Positions 15,509 through 21,852 of a DNA stretch of 33,906 nt are shown here, in pieces; the first letter of the stretch is position 1, and each line of letters opens with the position of its first letter. Origin of the DNA: a virus; IMG/VR virus record IMGVR_UViG_3300048009_000431, positions 1 through 33,906 of that record. One strand, 5' to 3'. A program made the position numbers and the translations under genes. The notes under the pieces were generated by a model, which was given only the letters and a program-made list of their open reading frames with translations, made no database searches and was not told the DNA's origin.

Positions 15509-16284
15509 TAATCTCTTCTTTCTATATCTTCTTCAACACACTTTTCACCAAACTGTACTTCAATAACATGTGCTGGTACATCTTTATTATTCATTGCCTT
15601 GTGCCATACGTTACTACCAATATTGTAACTATTAGTTAATGCAGGCAACTCAAACCCTGAAATAGGGTCGCCTTCAATTTGAATAGCCATAGTTACTTGT
15701 CCTTGTGTAACATACCACATCTCTGATCTATATTTGTGTCTTTGATCGCTTAGACTTTTGCCAGGAAGTATTACAAGCTCTTTGACTTTGTATCCTTTTT
15801 CAGGTTGATCATCTAATACTCTATACCAACCCCAGTTTCTTACAGTTTTTGGATTCTTCCATTCTTCAAGTATCCAACTACTTGAATTCATTTTGTGTTC
15901 GCCGCCAACGCCAAATACAAATTCTACATTTGGCATATCACCATATGTTTTATATTCAGGTGTTGTTGTGTTAGTTCTATCTCCGCCATTGGCAAAGATT
16001 AATTCAATGTTGCTATGTGTACTAAGTGTTTGAAAGATTGCATTACATGCACTATCATCTTCATCGTTAAATCCTATAACTTGATCAACAACGGATAGTT
16101 CTTCTATAATAGAACATCTTTCATGAAAAGGCATAAAGTGTTTGCCTTTCTTTCTAGCAAGCCATTCGTCTGAGTTAACACCAACAACTAATTTGGTGCC
16201 AAGTTTTTTTGCTTCTTTAAAGTAGGCGATATGCCCTGAGTGTAGTGGATCAAAGCCACCAGTGACTAATACAATGCGTTCCAT
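15508..16284 (-). CDS. cytidylyltransferase-like / cupin (type II mannose-6-P isomerase-like) fusion
   Basis: A 258-residue two-domain protein. Residues 1-145 are a nucleotidyltransferase of the HldE/TagD/RfaE-C type: GGFDPLHSGH (9-18) gives the HxGH active site, with MNSSSWIL (132-139) as the counterpart of the I-S-S-T/S nucleotide motif. Residues 150-258 are a cupin like the C-terminal domain of type II phosphomannose isomerases: RVLD, VKELVILPGKSLSDQRHKYR, SEMWYVTQG and VWHKAMN, with His183, Glu188 and His228 as likely ligands. The pair could activate and isomerise or bind the same sugar phosphate. A late-type element CATAAATA ends exactly 5 nt before its ATG and no ribosome site is visible, so a leaderless late mRNA is predicted. 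Confidence 0.9.
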   Translation of the reverse strand: MERIVLVTGGFDPLHSGHIAYFKEAKKLGTKLVVGVNSDEWLARKKGKHFMPFHERCSIIEELSVVDQVIGFNDEDDSACNAIFQTLSTHSNIELIFANGGDRTNTTTPEYKTYGDMPNVEFVFGVGGEHKMNSSSWILEEWKNPKTVRNWGWYRVLDDQPEKGYKVKELVILPGKSLSDQRHKYRSEMWYVTQGQVTMAIQIEGDPISGFELPALTNSYNIGSNVWHKAMNNKDVPAHVIEVQFGEKCVEEDIERRD

Positions 16285-16289
16285 ATAGA

Positions 16290-16297
16290 TATTTATG
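16290..16297 (-). promoter_or_regulatory. late promoter (CATAAATA) of the sugar island
   Basis: Minus-strand CATAAATA followed by TCTAT and then the ATG of the cytidylyltransferase-cupin gene. It differs by one base from T4 TATAAATA. The 5-nt spacing equals that at gp17, gp14, the 386-aa gene and the HNH gene, so the first transcribed base should be at or next to the A of the ATG. Confidence 0.65.
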
Positions 16298-16304
16298 TAC
16301 GCAG

Positions 16305-16970
16305 TTAATGCAATGCTATAAAATTAGATTCATAGCCTTTTGGATCTTCGTACCGTCTTGCATCGGCTGTACGATGTACAAATTCGTCTTTTGTTAATTC
16401 ATTTAGATGTTTGTCATGTACTGTAAAACCGTAGTTACGTAGTTGATTGTATATTTGGTCAGTACCATATAAGTAATCTTTTGTGTGTATTTCGTTACAC
16501 TCAAAGTAAATTACTTTTGCTGATTTAACTGTAAATGATGCACCTTGTAGTGCTAGTAATTCTGCACCTTCTACATCAAGTTTAATAAAATAAGGTTGCA
16601 AATAAAAACTGTCTAGTGTTTTACTAGGTAATTTTAAAGCCTCAAAATTTTCCATATAGGAGTGTTTTCTTAAACCACTCCAACCTAATCTGTCTGTATC
16701 TTTGTAGAAAGTTGTTTCGTTACAATTATTGCTTATAACAAAGTTGTGTACTGTAACATTGTTATGTTTCCTAAATCTATTTGCACATCTTTCATATTGC
16801 TCTGGTAATGCTTCAAAGCAATGAAATGTTGCATTAGGAAATTCTGTTACAAAAGATTTACACCATTTACCTGTGCGAGCGCCAACATCTAACATTGTCA
16901 TGTTATCTGGTGCTGTGTCGCAAATGTATTCGTAAATTAATTTATCGTCGTCTTTTTTAAAGGCTGGCAT
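16305..16970 (-). CDS. FkbM-family methyltransferase
   Basis: About 221 residues from the ATG at 16970. MTMLDVGARTGKWCKSF is motif I. FHCFEALPEQYERC is the F-E-P/A-L segment of FkbM proteins. FIKLDVEGAELLALQGA is the strongly diagnostic K-x-D-V-E-G-x-E block, and VIYFECNE follows it. FkbM enzymes O-methylate small molecules and sugars, and occur in surface polysaccharide loci. The start is chosen for a GGAA site 7 nt upstream; a GTG at 16988 is in frame. It overlaps the preceding gene by 14 bp and so is linked to the recombination operon by transcription, unlike the rest of the island, which has its own late promoter just downstream. Confidence 0.93.
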   Translation of the reverse strand: MPAFKKDDDKLIYEYICDTAPDNMTMLDVGARTGKWCKSFVTEFPNATFHCFEALPEQYERCANRFRKHNNVTVHNFVISNNCNETTFYKDTDRLGWSGLRKHSYMENFEALKLPSKTLDSFYLQPYFIKLDVEGAELLALQGASFTVKSAKVIYFECNEIHTKDYLYGTDQIYNQLRNYGFTVHDKHLNELTKDEFVHRTADARRYEDPKGYESNFIALH

Positions 16971-17412
16971 CTTCCATTCCAGCCACACGTAGTTTAACTA
17001 CGTTTGTAATTTGCCATTGCTTTTGATCAAGTGCTTTAAGTACACCTAACCATTTGTTACGCATTAGTGCAAATTCATTGATAATCTTTTCATAATCAAC
17101 AACGTCTGCTTCACCGTCTACATATTTTTCTACGTCACGGCTAGACAAAGCTCGTTGATAATTTTCTAGATATTTTTTGAAATAAGAGCTACGCAATCTG
17201 CGTAGCTCTATGTTCAAGTAGAATAGGATCGCTTCAATCTCTTGTAGTTGATTAAAGCGATGTTCAACAATGCCTGGCATAGATGCGGCCGCCTTTTCAA
17301 CGTTGCCTGTTAACTTACATTCTTTTTTAGCATCATCTAATTCAGCTTCAAAAAATGCTACAGCATCAGGTATTTTGCCAACGTCTCTGGATACTTCACT
17401 ATACCAACCCAT
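16957..17412 (-). CDS. possible UvsY-like recombination mediator (helical protein)
   Basis: A protein of about 151 residues from the ATG at 17412 (GTG 17424 also in frame). It is largely helical and charged. The stretch LNIELRRLRSSYFKKYLENYQRAL, then KYVDGEADVVDYEKII and ALDQKQWQITNVVKLRVAG, parallels the helical core and C-terminal helix of T4 UvsY in spacing and character; I see no diagnostic motif. UvsY loads UvsX onto gp32-coated DNA, and the operon gp32 - uvsX - small acidic gene - this gene suits such a role. Function is inference from position and weak pattern; the CDS itself is well supported by packing and codon pattern. Confidence 0.6.
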   Translation of the reverse strand: MGWYSEVSRDVGKIPDAVAFFEAELDDAKKECKLTGNVEKAAASMPGIVEHRFNQLQEIEAILFYLNIELRRLRSSYFKKYLENYQRALSSRDVEKYVDGEADVVDYEKIINEFALMRNKWLGVLKALDQKQWQITNVVKLRVAGMEDASL

Positions 17413-17414
17413 TC

Positions 17415-17648
17415 TTAACCCCACTCTTCCTCTTCGTCATTAAAATCGTCTACGTCATCTATTTCTAAATAGTAGCCGATCGCTTCATCAAGATGTGAAT
17501 CGTTGCCTAATAGTTCTTTCATCTGTTGATCGTCTACACCGTAATCGGCAAGGTGATCAACAAACTTTTCGGCAACTAATTCAACTTGTTTCTTGTCAAC
17601 ATACTCTTTGAATAAATTCCAAACGTCAATCGCTTGTTCCAAATCCAT
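17415..17648 (-). CDS. small acidic protein downstream of uvsX
   Basis: A 77-residue, very acidic helical protein ending in a run DDVDDFNDEEEEWG. It has no recognised domain. It lies 2 nt after the uvsX stop with a strong GAGGAG ribosome site and overlaps the next gene's possible GTG start. Small acidic proteins of this kind follow uvsX in some marine T4-like phages (memory). A DNA-mimic or protein-interaction role in recombination is possible but not shown. Confidence 0.85.
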   Translation of the reverse strand: MDLEQAIDVWNLFKEYVDKKQVELVAEKFVDHLADYGVDDQQMKELLGNDSHLDEAIGYYLEIDDVDDFNDEEEEWG

Positions 17649-17650
17649 AA

Positions 17651-18724
17651 TTACTCCTCTGTTACAGCTTCTTCTAATGGTTCGTCTGCTTCAGAGGTAT
17701 TTACCACAGTTGACTCTTTTACAGCGTAATCAGACATTACTTTGTCTAATAATTCGCCTGACCAATTTTTGCGGTATTCTAGGATCTCTTCTCCATCCAT
17801 AGTAATATATTTTAGTCTGTTTCCTTGTTTCTCAATGACGCCTTTTGCTTCAAAAAGTTCTACGATGCCACTGTAAGGATTCATTCCTGTTTCATAAGGA
17901 ATCTTTACTTGTACACCTTCAAACGGTTTTGCGTAACGTGTTTTCATTACTTTACAGCCAGCACGGATACCCATGACTTGACTGATTTTATTACCGTCTG
18001 CATCTTCTTTGAGCTTCATCTTCTTCATTGCTACAACAATGCTAGAAGCGTATATAAAGCCCTGTCCGCCACTTATTTTATCATCTGGATCAAACATATC
18101 CTGCGATGCATAAGTGTGGTTAGTACAAACAAGTCCTACGTTATGAGCACCAATCATGTTAACAGTATTTCTAACAAGTGCTGTTAGTGCTTTAGGCTTA
18201 CGACCCATATCACCTTTCATATCACCTTTGTTAAACTGATCAACATCTGTTGGTGTTAGTAACATACCCAACGAATCAATTACAAACAACACTTTAGGAC
18301 GATCTTCTTCATCCATTGCTTTGTAGTCTGTCATAAACGTTGAAATAGTTTTTGCAACATCATCAATCATACTCATGCTTAACTTGAGTAGTTTTGATTC
18401 GTCACAGTCAACACCTAGTGCTTCTAACCATGCTTGATCAAGTGCATTTTCTGAGTCAATTAAAACTACATAGATGCCTTGTTCTTGTGCGTGTCTTACA
18501 ATATTACCTGCTGCAAAATAACTTTTACCTGCACCAGATTCGCCTGCGAACACTGTTACCTTACCTAGCGGAACACCTTTGTTAAAGTCGCCACTAATAA
18601 GATAGTTAAGTGCATAAGAGCCTGTGCTTACCCAATCCGTAGGATCGTTAAAGCCACTACTCATGCCTTGAATAGACTTTGTTAAGTCTTTTCTAAATTT
18701 ACTTACGTCAAATGATTTAGCCAT
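17651..18724 (-). CDS. uvsX: UvsX RecA-like recombinase
   Basis: UvsX forms filaments on ssDNA and catalyses strand exchange in T4 recombination-dependent replication. The 357-residue protein has Walker A GESGAGKS (residues 61-68), the catalytic-glutamate region IDSENAL (89-95), Walker B KVLFVIDSLGML (144-155), a loop with GDMGRKPKAL, and CTNHTYASQDMFDPDDKISGGQG corresponding to the L2 region and adjoining motif. The length is close to T4 UvsX (about 390). The C-terminus is acidic and ends LEEAVTEE, typical of a protein-interaction tail. A ribosome site AGGAG is present 6-8 nt upstream; the leader carries an 11-bp stem hairpin (18748-18817). Confidence 0.97.
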   Translation of the reverse strand: MAKSFDVSKFRKDLTKSIQGMSSGFNDPTDWVSTGSYALNYLISGDFNKGVPLGKVTVFAGESGAGKSYFAAGNIVRHAQEQGIYVVLIDSENALDQAWLEALGVDCDESKLLKLSMSMIDDVAKTISTFMTDYKAMDEEDRPKVLFVIDSLGMLLTPTDVDQFNKGDMKGDMGRKPKALTALVRNTVNMIGAHNVGLVCTNHTYASQDMFDPDDKISGGQGFIYASSIVVAMKKMKLKEDADGNKISQVMGIRAGCKVMKTRYAKPFEGVQVKIPYETGMNPYSGIVELFEAKGVIEKQGNRLKYITMDGEEILEYRKNWSGELLDKVMSDYAVKESTVVNTSEADEPLEEAVTEE

Positions 18725-18747
18725 TTTATCTCCTATATGAAAGTTTT

Positions 18748-18817
18748 GCTTCTACTAGCGTTTGGTACGTTGACAGGTAAACCGTGAATCTCTGTATCCG
18801 GGTTAACTAGTAGAAGC
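18748..18817 (-). other. structured leader element between gp32 and uvsX
   Basis: The arms GCTTCTACTAG (18748-18758) and CTAGTAGAAGC (18807-18817) are a perfect 11-bp inverted repeat enclosing 48 nt. In the minus-strand transcript the hairpin starts 8 nt after the gp32 stop and ends about 13 nt before the uvsX Shine-Dalgarno. No U-run follows, so it is not a standard intrinsic terminator, and it has no tRNA cloverleaf. The loop can form only short imperfect helices by eye. It may control uvsX translation, act as an RNase processing site or protect the gp32 mRNA end. Confidence 0.65.
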
Positions 18818-18825
18818 ATTAAGTA

Positions 18826-19824
18826 TTATTGACTCTGTCTGTTTCGAATCATTGCAAGTATGTCACTTGCGTTACCTTCAGGTGCAGGAGTCGCTTCTGC
18901 AGCTGGTGCCGCTTCTGCTACTGGTTCAGGTGCCGGTGCTGGTGCAGCTGGTGCCGCAGGTGCTACTGGCTCTGATGAACGAGATGTTGCTGTTGCATTA
19001 GCACTTGCCGCTACTTGCGGGTCGCCTGTACGTGCTTGCATACCTGCAGGACGGAAGTATTGACTCCAACGTTCTGCGTCATACGCTTCGCCGTCTACAG
19101 ATGCTTCAAACATCTCTTGCATAACTTTGACAGCTGTCTCATCTGGCTTCTTAGGTAAGAAGTCACTTAGATTAAACAAGCCATGTGTGTTAACAGCATT
19201 CATTTCAGCATCGCCTAATGGACGATCTCTACGAGCCCATGTTGACGTGGAATAGTCTGCGTAACCACCTTTGCTAGTTTTGTTAAGACGGAAGTCTACA
19301 CCTGCTGTGTAATCTGTTGGCAATTCTTCCATGTCTGGGTCCATCAATGCTTGCTTGATGATTTGGAAAATTTGCGGACCAATAATAAAGCGTCTGACTG
19401 GATTTTCAGGTGCTTCGTCATCGGAGATTGGATTGTCAGTTACAAAGCCTTGGAATACGTATGAACGCTTTTTCCAATACTTACGACCCATATCTTCTAA
19501 TGATGGATCTTTAAACCAACCACGTACTTCATTAAGAATAGTACATGTTTCGCCGTACATTTCCATACATGGAATTTGTACTTGCACAGGACGTGAGTCT
19601 GTTTCGCCTTTTACTCCAGCAAATGGAAGTTTGATCATCAAACGTTCTGCCCAGAAAAATGTGTTATCTGGGTTACCGTCAGGAAGGAAACGTAGAGTTG
19701 AACTCTCGCCTTCTTTCATATTCCAAAATGGGTAAATTGGGTTGGGACCTTGTGGTCCTCTGTTTCCGCCAGTATTGGCTTCTTGTTGTTTGAGCTTTGC
19801 TCGGATTTCTGCTAATGATGCCAT
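18826..19824 (-). CDS. gp32: gp32-like single-stranded DNA-binding protein
   Basis: gp32 coats ssDNA at replication forks and recruits UvsX and the helicase loader. The 332-residue protein has a basic N-terminal self-association segment (MASLAEIRAKLKQQEAN), the core opening YPFWNMKEGESSTLRFLPDGN, an FWAERLMIKLPFAGV strand pair, CMEMYGETC, and RRFIIGPQIFQIIKQALMDPDMEELPTD, as in marine T4-like gp32. Only two cysteines remain near the T4 zinc site, so zinc binding is doubtful. The C-terminal third is an Ala/Pro-rich linker (about residues 285-318) ending in SDILAMIRNRQSQ, likely the partner-binding tail. The ribosome site is AGGAGGC. The 123-bp upstream gap holds its promoter. Confidence 0.95.
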   Translation of the reverse strand: MASLAEIRAKLKQQEANTGGNRGPQGPNPIYPFWNMKEGESSTLRFLPDGNPDNTFFWAERLMIKLPFAGVKGETDSRPVQVQIPCMEMYGETCTILNEVRGWFKDPSLEDMGRKYWKKRSYVFQGFVTDNPISDDEAPENPVRRFIIGPQIFQIIKQALMDPDMEELPTDYTAGVDFRLNKTSKGGYADYSTSTWARRDRPLGDAEMNAVNTHGLFNLSDFLPKKPDETAVKVMQEMFEASVDGEAYDAERWSQYFRPAGMQARTGDPQVAASANATATSRSSEPVAPAAPAAPAPAPEPVAEAAPAAEATPAPEGNASDILAMIRNRQSQ

Positions 19825-19879
19825 AATTTATGCCTCCTATATGCCTTTATGGTTATTTTATGTGCCTAAAAAGTATAAC

Positions 19880-19894
19880 ACATGTATTACATGT
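19880..19894. repeat. 15-bp palindrome in the gp32 promoter
   Basis: ACATGTA and TACATGT are perfect 7-bp inverted arms around one central base. The site overlaps the -10 element at 19891-19896 and spans the predicted transcription start near 19884. It looks like an operator for a dimeric repressor or activator, but no DNA-binding regulator is encoded in the window. Confidence 0.5.
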
Positions 19895-19919
19895 TACACT
19901 CATATATTTATAAAGTCAA
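19891..19919 (-). promoter_or_regulatory. sigma70-type promoter upstream of gp32
   Basis: Minus-strand -35 TTGACT (19914-19919) and -10 TAACAT (19891-19896), 17-bp spacing. The -35 sits in the same CGCTTGAC context as the promoter before the gp1-like kinase. The -10 is weak (4 of 6), which may imply activation. A TATAAATA octamer lies within the spacer. Confidence 0.55.
19905..19912 (-). promoter_or_regulatory. exact T4 late-promoter octamer upstream of gp32
   Basis: TATAAATA on the minus strand, identical to the T4 late consensus, nested in the spacer of the sigma70-type promoter. It could allow continued late transcription of gp32. Other late sites in this phage mostly read GATAAATA, so this may be coincidental AT-richness. 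Confidence 0.4.
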
Positions 19920-19947
19920 GCGTTTTCTTGCCTTTATTTTGAAATAA

Positions 19948-21840
19948 TTAACGGAGTCCCGCTAATTCTCTCATTCGATCATACTCTGAGTCTGTTTCCA
20001 TTTGTTGAGGATTGTTTCTCATTTGAAACTCTTCAAAAGTTTGATTGATCTTTTCGATGAAAGTTTTTGCTGGTTCAATAAACTCTTCACCGTAATCTTT
20101 TTCTATCATAGTTAGTACTGCTGTTTCACCTTTAGGGAAACTTCCGTTTTCTCTATCATAGTATGAAAGGATGAACTCGCCTAATGGTGTCTTTTCGTCC
20201 TTTTCAAGTGTTATTTCGTCGCCGTCTGGTCCGTCAACTTTGTCGCCTTTTTTCTTGCCATTCATTTTGGCTTTCTTTACAGCGTGTGCATATGCATTGC
20301 CTTCGTCCATGTTATCGATCATTTGTTCAATAACACCTTGGATAATATCATCTCTATCGTCATCAGCATGTAAGCCATGTTCCATGCCGTACTCGGTAAT
20401 TTCTTGATCAAGTTCTTGATCGCTTATGCCCATTGCTTTTGCTAGTGCTGGTTCACCACCTTTTTCATATGCTGACATAAATTCGTCTGCCATCATATCT
20501 GCTTTGCTTGGCTCCGAACTTGGATCAAAACTTTCATCTGCAACATGTACTGATACCATATCGTCACCGTTGCGTAGTCCGCCTTTTTTAACTTTTACGT
20601 GTTCTTTGCCGTACTTTGCTACAGCTTCTTCTGGTGACATACTAGTTTGCTTCCATTTCATTTCGCCTTCAGCAAACTGACCCATCATATCTTCAAAGCC
20701 TTGTTCTAATGCAATTTCTTCTTTACTTAGATACTTGTCTTTAATTTTACCTTTTTCTTCTTCGCCGGCGCCCTCACGTCCTGCTTTTTGTAATTCTTCA
20801 AAACCTTTTTTGCCGTACTTCTTAATACCTGTGTAACGTTGTAAGCCTGACTCGTCTAAGTCACCTGGATTAATTTCTTCTGCTTTACTTGCTTCACTTA
20901 CTAGTTTGTAAATGTATGGAAATACATCTGATAGTTCTTCATTAAACTGTCTAATAGTTAATTGGTCAATCCAATTTTCAGCAACGTCTGCCGGAACATC
21001 TTCTAATACAACTGGAGCAAATGCTTCAAATGCTTCTGCATAAAACTTTGGCTTTTGTAATGATTCAATTGTCTTCTTAACTGATGCAACACGTTCTTTA
21101 ACAACATCCATATATTCACTTAGACTTTCTGCCATTACACTAGAGCGACCCATGTAATTTTTGAACTTTCTAAGTTTTGCTAATTCTTCGCTTAGGCTTG
21201 TAATGTGCTTACCAAAATCATCATAAGCATTACCGCCTTCTGCAACGTGACGAGCCATTGCTCTTGCACCACTTAAATGTTTGTATGGATATAAGAAACG
21301 CTCACCTTGTGGTGATTCTACATATATTCTACCAATGCTTCTATTACGTCCTGTAGGTGAAGTTTGGTCAATACTTTCGTTGTGCTTAATTACTAGTCTG
21401 GCTTCTCCAACATCTTGATAACTTATCTTAGATGTGCCATATAATTTTGATTCTGTCATGTTGCTATCTCCGGATCGCTGTGCAAGATATTTATAGTCTC
21501 TTTTCTCTAAGTTAGACTTTGTTATGTCTCTAGTTGTAAAATTTAGTAAACGTTTTTTACTAAAAGTTCTTAATTCTTTTAAGAAGTCATACCATGTACT
21601 TTTACTTACATTGTTTTCTGCTACGTCTTTGTTGTGCATAACAACTACACCATCTTCTTCTGATAGTGATATGCTTACTTTGCCTACATCAGCGTCTGCT
21701 TCTCTAAACGGAAATTCAAAGAATCTTGCTTGTTTAGGTTCTTGTGTAACATTACCTTCTTCGTCGCCAATTGTTACTCCAGGAAATCTACCCCTGATTT
21801 TTGAAAACAATTCTTCTGCTATGATATCTATATTCTGCAT
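19948..21840 (-). CDS. large virion-associated protein of marine T4-like phages (function unknown)
   Basis: A 630-residue acidic protein from the ATG at 21840. The N-terminus (AEELFSKIRGRFPGVTIGDEEGN, FFEFPF, GKVSISLSEEDGVVVMHN, STWYDFLKELRTFSKKRLLNF) and middle (IYVESPQGERFLYPYKHLSGARAMARHVAEGG) resemble a protein that I recall from many marine T4-like phages, usually as hypothetical or virion structural. The C-terminal half is strongly charged, with Asp/Glu/Lys-rich stretches and DDDRDD near residues 505-510, suggesting an intrinsically flexible region. The start at 21840 is chosen over 21891 because it matches the remembered family start, avoids a 41-bp overlap with gp17, and lies 4 nt after a GATAAATA element; no ribosome site is present. 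Confidence 0.78.
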   Translation of the reverse strand: MQNIDIIAEELFSKIRGRFPGVTIGDEEGNVTQEPKQARFFEFPFREADADVGKVSISLSEEDGVVVMHNKDVAENNVSKSTWYDFLKELRTFSKKRLLNFTTRDITKSNLEKRDYKYLAQRSGDSNMTESKLYGTSKISYQDVGEARLVIKHNESIDQTSPTGRNRSIGRIYVESPQGERFLYPYKHLSGARAMARHVAEGGNAYDDFGKHITSLSEELAKLRKFKNYMGRSSVMAESLSEYMDVVKERVASVKKTIESLQKPKFYAEAFEAFAPVVLEDVPADVAENWIDQLTIRQFNEELSDVFPYIYKLVSEASKAEEINPGDLDESGLQRYTGIKKYGKKGFEELQKAGREGAGEEEKGKIKDKYLSKEEIALEQGFEDMMGQFAEGEMKWKQTSMSPEEAVAKYGKEHVKVKKGGLRNGDDMVSVHVADESFDPSSEPSKADMMADEFMSAYEKGGEPALAKAMGISDQELDQEITEYGMEHGLHADDDRDDIIQGVIEQMIDNMDEGNAYAHAVKKAKMNGKKKGDKVDGPDGDEITLEKDEKTPLGEFILSYYDRENGSFPKGETAVLTMIEKDYGEEFIEPAKTFIEKINQTFEEFQMRNNPQQMETDSEYDRMRELAGLR

Positions 21841-21844
21841 AATG

Positions 21845-21852
21845 TATTTATC
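21845..21852 (-). promoter_or_regulatory. late promoter before the 630-aa virion protein
   Basis: GATAAATA on the minus strand, starting within the gp17 stop codon (TGA at 21853-21851) and ending 4 nt before the ATG at 21840. No Shine-Dalgarno lies between, so transcription is predicted to begin at or beside the start codon. Confidence 0.65.

Noticed and set aside
17698-17705. Minus-strand GGTAAATA near the end of uvsX
   Set aside because: It matches the HNH-gene element but is within uvsX coding, 50 bp from the next start, which already has a strong ribosome site; support too weak.
18748-18817. tRNA or intrinsic terminator reading of the gp32-uvsX hairpin
   Set aside because: The 11-bp outer stem and 48-nt loop do not fold into a cloverleaf and no T-run follows the stem, so it is listed only as a structured element.
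18860-19063. Plus-strand Ala/Gly-rich 67-aa frame
   Set aside because: It is the antisense reading of the Ala/Pro-rich linker of gp32, a compositional artefact.
21488-21495. Minus-strand TATAAATA (exact late consensus)
   Set aside because: It is inside the 630-aa coding region with no start codon close downstream; likely chance in AT-rich DNA.
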